51,980 nt of DNA from Lentisphaerota bacterium (lineage in GTDB: Bacteria > Verrucomicrobiota > Lentisphaeria > Victivallales > Victivallaceae), in contig SUWE01000015.1 in assembly GCA_015061615.1 (NCBI GenBank), positions 1 through 51,980 on the forward strand, read 5' to 3'. Shown in pieces: positions 16,835-25,610 of this stretch (the stretch's first letter is position 1; the number at the start of each line of letters is the position of its first letter). The position numbers and the translations under genes were made by a program. The notes below the pieces were generated by a model. The model had not been told where the DNA came from. It searched no databases and saw only the letters and a list, made by a program, of their open reading frames with translations.

Positions 16835-18067
16835 TTAAAAGTTGTGAGAAACCAGTCCGTCACGCAGTTTCGGTTCAAACCAGGTCGATTTTGGCGGCAT
16901 GATTTTGCCCGCATCGGCAATCGCCATAAGCTGATCGAGGGTCACAGCGTGGAGCGACATTGAAACAGCATGGGAACCGCTGTTGACCAGTTTTTCCAGC
17001 TCAGCAGTTCCGCGGATACCGCCGATAAAATCGATTCCGGTGCTGGTACGCGGATCGTCGATACCGAGGATCGGAGCAAGCACGCGATCCTGGAGCCAGC
17101 TGGCATCAAGTCTGCCGATCTCATCAAATTTGCTGATATCGAACTTCGGCTGGGCAAGGCGCCAGACACCGTTCATGTAAAACTTGAATTCTCCCGGCTG
17201 GGCAACGACACCGTCAGCGGCGGCGGTAACGGTGAACTCTTTTTCCAATGCGGCGATGAAACCTGCTTCATCCAGACCGTTGAGAGTCTTCACAGCGCGG
17301 TTGTAGGGCATGATCGCCAGTTCGCTGTCGGGGAAAGCAACGGTAAGGAAGAAGTTGTAGTCCTCATTTCCGGTATGCGCAGGATTGTTGGGGGCGCATT
17401 CCGCAGCGGTACGCGCGGCGGCGGCACTGCGGTGGTGTCCGTCGGCAATGTAAAAGACCGGAACTTTATCCGCAAAGAGAGCGGAAAGTTCGGCACTGCG
17501 GCACTCATCCATGCGCCAGACGGTGTGTCGGATGCCATCGGGAGCGGTGAAGTCAAAGGTCGGAGTCTTTTCCGTTTCCGCTTTGACAAGAGCATTGATT
17601 TCCGCAACGGCACGGTAGGTAAAGAACGCCGGACCGGTGTGGGAACGCAGAGTCATAACGTGACGGGTGCGGTCATCTTCCTTATCCTTGCGGGTCTTTT
17701 CGTGTTTTTTGATGATTCCGGCATTGTATTCGGCTGCGCTGGCGGCGCCGATGACACCAGTCTGACTGCGGCCGTTCATGATAAGGCGGTAAACGTAAAG
17801 GTGGCATCCTTCATCAACGGTCAGCGGAGCTTCGGCAATGATCCGGTCGAAGGCGGCTTTTGCCTGAGCATAAACGCGGTCATCATGGAGATCGATACCC
17901 GGTTCCATGTCGATTTCAGGACGGGATACATGCAGAAAGCTCAGGGGATTTCCCTCAGCAAGAACTGCCGCTTCTTCACTGTTGACAACATCGTAGGGAA
18001 CCGCAGAAACCATCGCCGCTTTTTCAGGAGTCGGCACCAATCCGTGGAAGGGTTGCAACACAGCCAT
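16835..18067 (-). CDS. DUF1015 family protein
   Basis: A 410-aa member of DUF1015, with the family's N-terminal VSAVPYDVV, the central KKHEKTRKDKEDDRTRH segment and YIADGHHRSAAA, a His-rich patch suggesting a metal or phosphoester site. The function of the family is not established; in many anaerobes it lies near serine/glyoxylate aminotransferase genes, but not here. I place the start at ATG 18067 because GAGGTG lies six bases upstream; the frame extends three codons further to a GTG. Transcribed alone from the promoter at 18117. Confidence 0.88.
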   Translation of the reverse strand: MAVLQPFHGLVPTPEKAAMVSAVPYDVVNSEEAAVLAEGNPLSFLHVSRPEIDMEPGIDLHDDRVYAQAKAAFDRIIAEAPLTVDEGCHLYVYRLIMNGRSQTGVIGAASAAEYNAGIIKKHEKTRKDKEDDRTRHVMTLRSHTGPAFFTYRAVAEINALVKAETEKTPTFDFTAPDGIRHTVWRMDECRSAELSALFADKVPVFYIADGHHRSAAAARTAAECAPNNPAHTGNEDYNFFLTVAFPDSELAIMPYNRAVKTLNGLDEAGFIAALEKEFTVTAAADGVVAQPGEFKFYMNGVWRLAQPKFDISKFDEIGRLDASWLQDRVLAPILGIDDPRTSTGIDFIGGIRGTAELEKLVNSGSHAVSMSLHAVTLDQLMAIADAGKIMPPKSTWFEPKLRDGLVSHNF

Positions 18068-18116
18068 AATCTTCACCTCATCTAAATTTGTATTTTACAC
18101 TGTATGTCGATTTTAT

Positions 18117-18145
18117 AATATACTACGCATCGGCACTTTTTTCAA
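18117..18145 (-). promoter_or_regulatory. Promoter of the DUF1015 gene
   Basis: Minus strand: TTGAAA (18140-18145), 17-bp spacer, TATATT (18117-18122). The -35 box overlaps the last codons of the upstream membrane-protein gene. Confidence 0.75.
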
Positions 18146-18861
18146 ATCGCCAACACCGCTGAAAGCAGAATAAGCCATCCTGCCGCCGCACCGCAAAAAC
18201 GGATAAAATCCATCGGATTATCAGCTTCGGCAAGCCGTTTTCCGGCAAATTTCCAGACTCCGGCAAACGCAAGCGCACCAAGCGCACAGCCAAGCGGACA
18301 GACAATAAAACATATCACAAGGACAATACTCAGCATGATCCAGAACTTTTTCGCCGCATCGGAAGAAAAATCCATGACCGGCGGAGCAAATCCCGCCTCG
18401 CGGAGCAACAGCACCTCGATTCCGGCAACGCCCGCCCACACGGCAATCAGCATAAGCGCCCTGCCGTAATAGAAAAGCGCCATCAGCAATGCAACTTTCA
18501 GAATCATCATGAACACGGTCATGACCAGAGAATAAGGAATTTCTTTTCCGGGCAGAAAAGAACTTACTGTATTGGCAATTATTCCGTCCCCCCTGCCGTG
18601 GTCGTGAAAAAGCCAGAATACCCATGCTGCAATACCGAAGATAAGCGCTCCGCCGAAACGGTTGAAAAGCAACCCGGCACACAACGCCGCCGCGGTCACG
18701 GCAAACGCCCCGATCGCGCCGAGAAGGATAAACCCCGCCATCTCATACGGCGCTCCGCTTTTGCGGTAAAGATTGCGCATTTTTTCAGGCAGAGCCAGCC
18801 GGAGCTGTTTGTTCCACGCCAGAATCAGCGCCCCCAAAAGTTTTTTCCACAAATCACGCAT
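18142..18861 (-). CDS. Polytopic inner-membrane protein, weakly CobS-like
   Basis: A 239-aa hydrophobic protein with about six predicted membrane segments (near 42-65, 70-88, 110-135, 138-155, 175-200, 220-239). The loop FHDHGRGDGIIANTVSSFLPG and the spacing of helices faintly recall adenosylcobinamide-GDP ribazoletransferase (CobS), but the conserved DGLADTADG-type motif is missing. I treat it as unidentified. Its start overlaps the plsC stop by 8 bp, so the two are co-translated and it may work in lipid or envelope synthesis. Confidence 0.6.
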   Translation of the reverse strand: MRDLWKKLLGALILAWNKQLRLALPEKMRNLYRKSGAPYEMAGFILLGAIGAFAVTAAALCAGLLFNRFGGALIFGIAAWVFWLFHDHGRGDGIIANTVSSFLPGKEIPYSLVMTVFMMILKVALLMALFYYGRALMLIAVWAGVAGIEVLLLREAGFAPPVMDFSSDAAKKFWIMLSIVLVICFIVCPLGCALGALAFAGVWKFAGKRLAEADNPMDFIRFCGAAAGWLILLSAVLAI

Positions 18862-19606
18862 GTTTTTCGTACTCCGCTATCATCGCTTCCCGCACTCTTG
18901 ATGCCAACGCTTTGCGGTCCTCTCCGCAAGCGGCATACATTGCAGGCATTATATACATTTCGATATCGATCCTCTTTTTCTTCAGCACCATTGCCCCGTG
19001 TTCGGCAAAAGAGCTGTCGTCAAACCACGCCGCAGATGCTCCGTCAGCAGGATTTTCCCGGTAAAAAATCACCATTGGAACTATCGGCATTTCCGGTGTC
19101 AGTGTCGAAAAAACCGTCGACTTGAAAGGCAGAAGTCCATGTTTGCCGTCACTGCTCGTGCCTTCAGGATAAACCAGAAGGGACACGCCGTTATCCATCG
19201 TTTCGCGGAAAACATCCGCATAAGATGCGGCTTTGCGCGGATGTTTCCGGTCGATCCACACCGGATGGGACAAACCGACCAGATATCCGGCAAAGAACCA
19301 GCTTTTTATCCCGTCATTCGGAGTAAAACGGATGCGGAAACTGCACGCATGAGCCAGTATATCCAGGTACCCCAGATGATTGGAAACAAGCAATACTCCG
19401 CTGTTTTCCGGAATTTCACCGTGAACAGTCAAATGCACCCCGACTATCCGCGCCGCGCCCTTCGCCCATATCTGCGCCCAGAATGCTCCGCGCCGCACTT
19501 TTTCCCATTCGGATAAACCGATATATGAGAGTGCCGCCGGAATTATAAGAAGCAAACTCCACAGCACCAGCAAAGTTATTTTCAATATCTGTCGCAAAAA
19601 AGCCAT
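18854..19606 (-). CDS. plsC: 1-acyl-glycerol-3-phosphate acyltransferase (PlsC family)
   Basis: A 250-aa membrane-bound acyltransferase converting lysophosphatidate to phosphatidate or a related lyso-lipid. One N-terminal membrane anchor (about 5-30), the catalytic H-x4-D in SNHLGYLDI and the glycerophosphate-binding PEGTSSDG are present. I start at ATG 19606 (MAFLRQILK), because a promoter lies at 19638-19666; the longer frame to 19699 would begin upstream of that promoter. AGGA precedes the ATG. Overlaps the next membrane-protein gene by 8 bp. Confidence 0.88.
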   Translation of the reverse strand: MAFLRQILKITLLVLWSLLLIIPAALSYIGLSEWEKVRRGAFWAQIWAKGAARIVGVHLTVHGEIPENSGVLLVSNHLGYLDILAHACSFRIRFTPNDGIKSWFFAGYLVGLSHPVWIDRKHPRKAASYADVFRETMDNGVSLLVYPEGTSSDGKHGLLPFKSTVFSTLTPEMPIVPMVIFYRENPADGASAAWFDDSSFAEHGAMVLKKKRIDIEMYIMPAMYAACGEDRKALASRVREAMIAEYEKHA

Positions 19607-19637
19607 AAAAATCCTGCAAAAATAAAGTTCACAGGGT

Positions 19638-19666
19638 AAAATACTACACTTTCGTTTGTTTTTCAA
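19638..19666 (-). promoter_or_regulatory. Promoter of plsC
   Basis: Minus strand: TTGAAA (19661-19666), 17-bp spacer, TATTTT (19638-19643); leader about 25 nt. It decides the plsC start. Confidence 0.7.
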
Positions 19667-19699
19667 GCTGAGAAAAATTTTTTTCCCTTTATTCTGCAT

Positions 19700-20338
19700 T
19701 CACTGCACCATACACCAGCGCTCAGCAAGAGCGGCGCAGAGGGAGGAACCGGTTATATTTTCCCCCGGAAGTTTCAATATTTTAACCCAGTCATCTTCAC
19801 GGCAGAGCGTTATCAGTTGAGCATTTGCCGCCAGGTGGTCGATAAATGCCCCGGCTTCAATATCAAGCGCCCCGGCACAAAGCAGATAATCGCAGTCTAT
19901 GTCAAGTATATACGGCTGAGACGGGAATCCGTCGGCAAGCAGCGGCAAAAGAAAAGAATCGGAAAAAACCGATTCCGCTGTACTGCGGAAAGTATCCGGA
20001 TCATTCAGCATCGTATCCATATCCGGCAGCAGCGGACTGCTGCGGACTTCAAGAGCCGGATGTTCCGGCATCACTGCACAGGGGGAAAGCGCCGCTATCA
20101 CCGCGCGGGAAATGATATTTTTCCGCAAAGCCCAGTCAAAGTGTTCATCGTGATGCAGAACATTTACTGCCTCTGCGGCATTTTCCGGCAGGGTTATCCC
20201 CCGGCGGGCGCAGTTCAATACGTCGGTGTGAAAATCAAAAGACAAAACTTCCGGAACGATACCGCTGTTCAAGCGGAAATCTTCCCACGCTTCAAGCACC
20301 TGATGGTGCAGATCAAAACACCTGATATCTTTCATCAT
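19700..20338 (-). CDS. UPF0489-like protein
   Basis: About 212 aa. The pattern LSFDFHTDVL, LHHDEHFDWAL and YILDIDCDYL matches the Asp/His arrangement of UPF0489, a family with a ureohydrolase-like metal-binding layout but no firm function. The start is uncertain: the longest frame begins at 20359 within a terminator hairpin, so I prefer ATG 20338 or 20335. No clear binding site. Expression probably depends on read-through from the NifU-like gene. Confidence 0.6.
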   Translation of the reverse strand: MMKDIRCFDLHHQVLEAWEDFRLNSGIVPEVLSFDFHTDVLNCARRGITLPENAAEAVNVLHHDEHFDWALRKNIISRAVIAALSPCAVMPEHPALEVRSSPLLPDMDTMLNDPDTFRSTAESVFSDSFLLPLLADGFPSQPYILDIDCDYLLCAGALDIEAGAFIDHLAANAQLITLCREDDWVKILKLPGENITGSSLCAALAERWCMVQ

Positions 20339-20341
20339 CAA

Positions 20342-20370
20342 ACAAAAAAAGCCGGTCATACCGACCGGCT
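20342..20370 (-). terminator. Terminator after the NifU-like gene
   Basis: AGCCGGTC/GACCGGCT (8 bp, 5-nt loop) followed on the minus strand by seven T. It begins about 15 bases after the stop of the NifU-like gene and overlaps the 5' edge of the UPF0489 frame. Confidence 0.85.
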
Positions 20371-20384
20371 GAGTCTGAAAACTT

Positions 20385-20615
20385 TCACATCACGCGTTCA
20401 ATGATGATCTCAGGGTCGAGTTCTTCGCGCAGGATGCGTTCCAAACCGTCTTTGATGGTCATAGTTGCGTGCGGACAGCTTCCGCAGGCACCGCGCAGAC
20501 GCAGAGAGACCAGTTTGCCTTCGATAGAAACGATTTCCAAGTCTCCGCCGTCAGCCTGAAGGCAGCTGCGCAGCTGATTGAGACGTTCGGTGATTTTTAC
20601 AGCCAGATCTTCCAT
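20385..20615 (-). CDS. NifU C-terminal-domain Fe-S scaffold (Nfu type)
   Basis: A 76-aa stand-alone NifU-C domain with the cluster-binding CGSCPHATMTIKDGLE motif. It carries 4Fe-4S clusters to apoproteins, useful in a cell with a cluster-rich hydrogenase. The start is ATG 20615 with AAAGGAG five bases upstream; the frame is open to 20696 without a better start. Confidence 0.9.
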   Translation of the reverse strand: MEDLAVKITERLNQLRSCLQADGGDLEIVSIEGKLVSLRLRGACGSCPHATMTIKDGLERILREELDPEIIIERVM

Positions 20616-20667
20616 GATTGCTCCTTTCATTTGTGCATAGTTGACTTGACAGTTCCAACACAGACTC

Positions 20668-20696
20668 AATATAACCCGTCTCAAGGAGAAAAACAA
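20668..20696 (-). promoter_or_regulatory. Promoter of the NifU-like gene
   Basis: Minus strand: TTGTTT (20691-20696), 17-bp spacer, TATATT (20668-20673). The -35 is weak. Confidence 0.5.
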
Positions 20697-20739
20697 GCAT
20701 TTTGCAAAAAAAAATCCGATTTTGTTTGATTTGCGGCGC

Positions 20740-20768
20740 TTGAAAAAAACAGTTCCGCGTGATATCTT
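20740..20768 (+). promoter_or_regulatory. Promoter of the V-ATPase operon
   Basis: Plus strand: TTGAAA (20740-20745), 17-bp spacer, TATCTT (20763-20768); TATATT follows five bases later. Leader of about 50 nt to ATG 20824. Confidence 0.65.
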
Positions 20769-20823
20769 ATATTATTAGGTTTTTGTAACTATTTTACCCA
20801 TCCAGCGGATGAAAGGAGAGAAC

Positions 20824-21429
20824 ATGGCAGAAGAACTTCAGAGCCTGCTTGAGAAAATCAATCAGGATGGTATTATGAAAGCGGAAGCGGAAAAAGCGAA
20901 AATCATCGCCGAAGCGGAAAAATCCGCCGCCGCCATCATCGCCGAAGCGGAAAAATCCGCCGCGGATATAATCGCAAAAGCAGAAAAAGAAAGTTCGGCA
21001 CTCTATCAGCGCACGATCAGTACTCTTGAGCAGTCCCGCCGCGATATTCTTCTTCAAATCCGTCAGGAACTTGCCGGAAGACTCCACGATGCCGCAGGTG
21101 AAAGCGCCGCTGCCGCCCTCTCTCCGGAATTTATGGCACAGCTGATAAAAGAACTGGCACTTGCCTTTGCTGCCAAACCAGATTCCGTCATCACCGTCCG
21201 CACTGCGGTAAAAAATACCGAAGCTCTTGATGCGGCACTCCAGGCGGCGCTGGCAGACTCCTTCGTAAAAGCGCCGCAGGTTTTCAGCGGCAAAGAGATC
21301 GCCGCCGGTATGGAAGTATCTTTTGACGGCGGCAAATGTTTCTATGACTTCACGCTCGATGCCGTATCCGATCTGCTGGATATCTACATCGGCGACAAAC
21401 TCAAAAATATTTTTCAGGCGGCAAAATGA
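20824..21429 (+). CDS. atpE: V-type ATP synthase subunit E
   Basis: A 201-aa peripheral-stalk subunit. Residues about 15-75 are a long alanine/glutamate/lysine-rich helix containing a near-perfect repeat (AEAEKSAAAIIAEAEKSAAD), typical of the E-subunit coiled coil. The C-terminal domain has FDGGKCFYDFTLDAVSDLL. The start is ATG 20824, with AAAGGAGAG upstream; the frame is open five codons further. First gene of the operon; it overlaps the next gene by 4 bp. Confidence 0.85.
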   Translation: MAEELQSLLEKINQDGIMKAEAEKAKIIAEAEKSAAAIIAEAEKSAADIIAKAEKESSALYQRTISTLEQSRRDILLQIRQELAGRLHDAAGESAAAALSPEFMAQLIKELALAFAAKPDSVITVRTAVKNTEALDAALQAALADSFVKAPQVFSGKEIAAGMEVSFDGGKCFYDFTLDAVSDLLDIYIGDKLKNIFQAAK

Positions 21430-21947
21430 TCTACCCTTTTATCTGCGCATCTCTGCCTGCCCTCACTCCGGCACAGATCCCGGAAATGAGTCTGGCGGAG
21501 TTTGACGGATTGATGAAAGATGAACTTTCTGAAAAACTCTTTGAGCGTATGCTCTATTGGGACAACGGTCAAAGCGGAGTGAAAGTCTACGATGAGATGC
21601 GCCGTTTTCAGGAGTATCTCCGTTTCAGAACCGGTCTGATGCGTGCCGAAAAACTCAACCGTCAGGTGAACTTCGCCGAACCGGATGAGTTTTACGGCGA
21701 AGTCGATCATGCCCTTGCTCCGGCGCTTTCGGCAACTCCGCTTGAGCGGGAAAAGATCGTCGATGCCGCCTGCTGGCGCAAACTCGATGATCTGGAAACC
21801 GGGCATGATCTGGATTTTGAATACCTCTGCATCTACCGCATAAGATTGCAGATGCTTCAAAAATACGCCGGACGCAGTGAGGGTGCCGGCAGAGAAAATT
21901 TTGAAGCCGCACTCGAAAAACTTGCAGAGCAATTCAACGAACAATAA
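21426..21947 (+). CDS. DUF2764 V-ATPase operon protein
   Basis: A 173-aa soluble protein with the N-terminal YPFICASLPAL and central DEMRRFQEYLRFRTGLMRAEKL seen in DUF2764, a family found between subunits E and A in Chlamydia and spirochaete V-ATPase operons. It may take the place of subunit C or F or assist assembly; this is not established. ATGA overlap with atpE; 27 bp before atpA. Confidence 0.75.
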   Translation: MIYPFICASLPALTPAQIPEMSLAEFDGLMKDELSEKLFERMLYWDNGQSGVKVYDEMRRFQEYLRFRTGLMRAEKLNRQVNFAEPDEFYGEVDHALAPALSATPLEREKIVDAACWRKLDDLETGHDLDFEYLCIYRIRLQMLQKYAGRSEGAGRENFEAALEKLAEQFNEQ

Positions 21948-21974
21948 TCTCTTTACAAGGAGCTTTTGAACTGT

Positions 21975-23714
21975 ATGGAGCAGAAAATATTGGAACCTAT
22001 CGTCGGTGTCAACGGCAACATGATAACTGTTGAATACTCCGGCAGAATAATCCAGAACGAAGTTGCATACGCCATCGTCGGCGATGCAAGAATCAAATGC
22101 GAAGTCATCCGGGTGCGCGGCAAATATGCTGATTTGCAGGTTTTTGAAAGCACCAACGGACTCAAAGTCGGAGATATGGTGGAATTCACCGGCGAACTGC
22201 TCAGCGTGGAACTCGGTCCGGGACTTCTGACTCAGGTCTATGACGGACTTCAGAACCCGCTGCCGCTTCTGGCGGAACACTCCGGCTTTTTCCTTCAGCG
22301 CGGAATCTACCTCAGGGCGCTTGACCGGGAAAAAATCTGGCATTTTACACCGCTTGCCAAAGCCGGTGACTCCGTTGTTCCCGGCGACCGCATCGGTTTT
22401 GTTATGGAAGGCGTGGTAAAGCACTACATTATGGTCCCGATGCGCTGGACCGGAAATTTCACTCTTGAAAGCGTCACTGCTGAAGGTGATTACAAAATCG
22501 ACGACTGCATGGCTGTTGCCAAAAATTCCGCCGGTGAAACGCTCAACATAACAATGACCCAGCACTGGCCGGTGAAGATACCCATCAGCGATTATGCGGA
22601 AAAACTCCTTCCGGAAACTCCGCTCATTACCTGTCAGCGTACCATCGACACCTTTTTCCCTGTTGCCACCGGCGGAACATTCTGTACCCCCGGTCCCTTC
22701 GGAGCCGGAAAAACCGTCCTTCAGCATGCGATCAGCCAGAATGCGGAAGCCGACGTTGTCGTTATCGCCGCCTGCGGTGAACGTGCCGGTGAGGTGGTGG
22801 AAATTTTGCGTGAGTACCCCGATCTTACCGACCCGCGTACCGGAAGATCACTCATGGACCGTTCGATCATTATCTGCAACACCAGCAGCATGCCGGTTTC
22901 CGCCCGTGAAGCAAGTGTTTATACCGCTGTAACTCTCGCGGAATATTACCGCCAGATGGGATTGAACACCCTGCTTCTTGCCGACTCGACAAGCCGCTGG
23001 GCGCAGGCTCTGCGTGAAATGTCAGGACGCCTCGAGGAGATCCCCGGAGAAGAAGCGTTCCCCGCATATCTTGAATCTCTTATCGCAAGTTTCTATGAAC
23101 GTGCCGGATTGGTCAGACTCCGCTCAGGAGAAACCGGCTCCATCACTATCGGCGGATCTGTATCCCCTGCCGGAGGAAACTTTGAAGAACCGGTAACACA
23201 GGCAACACTCAAAGTCGTCGGCGCCTTCCTCGGTCTGTCGCGTGAACGTTCCGATGCCCGCCGCTATCCGGCGATCCATCCGCTTGACAGCTGGAGCAAA
23301 TATCAGAGTATCGTTGACAAAGATCAGCTCAAGTATGCAAGAAACATTCTGCACCGCGGTTCTGAAGTCAATCAGATGATGAAGGTCATCGGTGAAGAAG
23401 GTACGGCGATGGAAGACTTCATCGTCTATCTCAAAAGTGAATTTCTCGACTACACCTATTTGCAGCAGAATACTTTCGATGCCGTTGACGGAGCAACTCC
23501 GGCTGAGCGGCAGAGAGAAATGTTCGGCGATGTCCACCGTGTGCTGAAAACGGTATTCACATTCGATGATAAAGAAACTGCCCGCAAATATTTCCTCGAT
23601 CTGCGTCAGCTTTTCATCGACCGCAACTATATGGAACTTGACAGTGCCGAATACCGTGACCAGAGTGCCCTTATTGAAAAATTAATCGCTGAAGGGAGCA
23701 AAAAGAATGCGTAA
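21975..23714 (+). CDS. atpA: V-type ATP synthase catalytic subunit A
   Basis: The catalytic nucleotide-binding subunit, about 579 aa, with the Walker A GPFGAGKT, the long V-type insertion after the beta-barrel and the [15 protein letters not shown] segment. The family N-terminus fits ATG 21975; AAGGAG lies 12 bases upstream, or three bases upstream of a TTG at 21966. Overlaps atpB by 8 bp. Confidence 0.95.
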   Translation: MEQKILEPIVGVNGNMITVEYSGRIIQNEVAYAIVGDARIKCEVIRVRGKYADLQVFESTNGLKVGDMVEFTGELLSVELGPGLLTQVYDGLQNPLPLLAEHSGFFLQRGIYLRALDREKIWHFTPLAKAGDSVVPGDRIGFVMEGVVKHYIMVPMRWTGNFTLESVTAEGDYKIDDCMAVAKNSAGETLNITMTQHWPVKIPISDYAEKLLPETPLITCQRTIDTFFPVATGGTFCTPGPFGAGKTVLQHAISQNAEADVVVIAACGERAGEVVEILREYPDLTDPRTGRSLMDRSIIICNTSSMPVSAREASVYTAVTLAEYYRQMGLNTLLLADSTSRWAQALREMSGRLEEIPGEEAFPAYLESLIASFYERAGLVRLRSGETGSITIGGSVSPAGGNFEEPVTQATLKVVGAFLGLSRERSDARRYPAIHPLDSWSKYQSIVDKDQLKYARNILHRGSEVNQMMKVIGEEGTAMEDFIVYLKSEFLDYTYLQQNTFDAVDGATPAERQREMFGDVHRVLKTVFTFDDKETARKYFLDLRQLFIDRNYMELDSAEYRDQSALIEKLIAEGSKKNA

Positions 23715-25005
23715 AGTTTACCATAAGATCATAAAAATTTCCGGCAACGTTATCACGGTGGAAGCCGAAGGCGCCGCCTACAACGAACTTGCTGAAGTTT
23801 CTTCAGCCCGCGGAGTTTCTCTTGCACAGGTGATCCGTCTGGACGGCAATCAGGTCTCTTTGCAGGTATTTTCCGGAGCAAGGGGCATAAGTACCGGAGA
23901 CCAGATACGCTTTCTCGGCAGAGAAATGACCGTTTCCGGTTCCGATGCCCTGCTCGGCAGAGTTTTCAACGGCAGAGGTCTGCCCCGTGACAACCGTCCG
24001 GAAGTTACCGATGAGGCGACTCCGATCGGAACACCTTCTGTGAATCCGGCAAAGCGTATCATTCCCCGCAACATGATCCGTACCAATATCCCGATGATCG
24101 ACGTTTTCAACACCCTCGTTGAATCCCAGAAGCTGCCGATCTTCTCCGTTGCCGGTGAACCTTACAACGATCTGCTTGCCCGCATTGCATTGCAGGCGGA
24201 AGTCGACGTCATCATCCTCGGAGGAATGGGCTTGAAGTATGACGACTATCTGATTTTCAAACGCACACTTGATGAACACGGCGCTTTGGGCAGAACTGTC
24301 ATGTTCATCCACACCGCCGCCGACCCGGTGGTTGAGTGTCTGCTTGTGCCGGATATGTCGCTTGCCGTTGCCGAATCCTACGCCCTTAAAGGCAAACGGG
24401 TGCTGGTCCTGCTTACGGATATGACCAACTTTGCCGATGCGCTCAAAGAGATCGCCGTCACCATGGAACAGATTCCCGCGACCCGCGGTTATCCCGGTGA
24501 CCTTTACAGCCAGCTTGCCGGCAGATATGAAAAAGCAGTGGACTTTGACAGTGCCGGTTCCATCACCATTTTGGCTGTCACCACCATGCCCGGTGATGAT
24601 GTGACCCACCCGGTTCCGGACAACACCGGATATATTACCGAAGGTCAGTTCTATCTCAAAGGCGGACGTATTGAGCCGTTCGGTTCCCTTTCCCGTCTCA
24701 AACAGCAGGTCAACGGCAGAACCCGCAGTGACCACCGTGCGATCATGGATGCGATGATCCGTCTCTTTTCCGACTACCGCAGCACCCTTGAAAAACAGTC
24801 GATGGGTTTCCGTATGTCGGCATGGGATGAAAAACTGCTCAAGTACGGCAAACGTTTTGAAAATGAAATGATGGATCTTTCGGTGAATATTCCGCTGGAA
24901 AAAGCCCTCGACCTCGGCTGGGAGATACTCGCGGACTGTTTTGACCGTAACGAAGTCGGTATCAAAACCGACCTTATTGAAGAATACTGGCCGGAAAAAG
25001 CATAA
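23707..25005 (+). CDS. atpB: V-type ATP synthase subunit B
   Basis: The 432-aa regulatory nucleotide-binding subunit partnering A in the A3B3 head. It has no canonical P-loop ([17 protein letters not shown] at the equivalent place), as expected for B, and contains [21 protein letters not shown]. Overlaps atpA by 8 bp and atpD by 1 bp (TAATG). Confidence 0.95.
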   Translation: MRKVYHKIIKISGNVITVEAEGAAYNELAEVSSARGVSLAQVIRLDGNQVSLQVFSGARGISTGDQIRFLGREMTVSGSDALLGRVFNGRGLPRDNRPEVTDEATPIGTPSVNPAKRIIPRNMIRTNIPMIDVFNTLVESQKLPIFSVAGEPYNDLLARIALQAEVDVIILGGMGLKYDDYLIFKRTLDEHGALGRTVMFIHTAADPVVECLLVPDMSLAVAESYALKGKRVLVLLTDMTNFADALKEIAVTMEQIPATRGYPGDLYSQLAGRYEKAVDFDSAGSITILAVTTMPGDDVTHPVPDNTGYITEGQFYLKGGRIEPFGSLSRLKQQVNGRTRSDHRAIMDAMIRLFSDYRSTLEKQSMGFRMSAWDEKLLKYGKRFENEMMDLSVNIPLEKALDLGWEILADCFDRNEVGIKTDLIEEYWPEKA

Positions 25006-25610
25006 TGGCAAAGATAAAATATACAAAAACCGAACAGAAGCATCAGCAGGATTCCCTGAAACAATTTCTCCGGTTCCTGCCGACACTTCAGCTGAAAAAA
25101 CAGCAGCTCCAGCAGGAAGTGCGTATCAGTGTGGAAAAACTTTCCGCCAACCGCGCCGCCCGCAAAGCGGCGCTCGACCGCCTTGCCGGATTACTGCTCT
25201 TTTTCAGTACGCAGGAAGAAACTGAACGGTACGCTTCTCTGGTGGAAGTACGCTCAATAATAACTTCTACAATGAATATCGCCGGAATCACCATTCCGAT
25301 CTTTGACAAGGTCGAATTTGCTCCGTTGGAGTGGGATCTGCTCACGACTCCGTGGCAGACCGACGACTGCGTGCAGGCACTCAAAGAGTCGCTTTCGCTC
25401 CGCGCAGAAGGCAAAGTGCTGGAAAAACAGTACGAACTGCTCCTTGCGGAATTGACGACCACCACTCAGCGGGTCAATCTCTTTGAAAAGGTCAAAATAC
25501 CTGAATGCAAAGAGAATATCCGGCGGATAAAAATTCAGCTTGGCGATATGGAAACAAGCGCCGTTGCACGGAGCAAAATTGCCAAAAGCAAATCGCAAAG
25601 AATGAATTGA
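25005..25610 (+). CDS. atpD: V-type ATP synthase subunit D
   Basis: The 201-aa central rotor-shaft subunit; long antiparallel helices at both ends (LKKQQLQQEVRISVEKLSAN, and TTTTQRVNLFEKVKIPECKENIR in the C-terminal half) with the family motif TQRVNLFE. Its stop overlaps the next start (TGATG). The membrane subunits I and K, which commonly follow D in related operons, are not in this window. Confidence 0.92.
   Translation: MAKIKYTKTEQKHQQDSLKQFLRFLPTLQLKKQQLQQEVRISVEKLSANRAARKAALDRLAGLLLFFSTQEETERYASLVEVRSIITSTMNIAGITIPIFDKVEFAPLEWDLLTTPWQTDDCVQALKESLSLRAEGKVLEKQYELLLAELTTTTQRVNLFEKVKIPECKENIRRIKIQLGDMETSAVARSKIAKSKSQRMN

Noticed and set aside
16970..18085. 371-aa open frame antisense to the DUF1015 gene
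   Set aside because: The opposite strand has a conserved family, promoter and binding site; this frame has none.
21414..22727. 437-aa open frame antisense to DUF2764 and atpA
   Set aside because: It lies fully opposite two recognised V-ATPase genes, has no family match or binding site, and reflects codon bias of the true strand.
23803..25086. 427-aa open frame antisense to atpB
   Set aside because: Shadow of atpB; low-complexity His/Asp/Arg-rich product with no recognisable domain.
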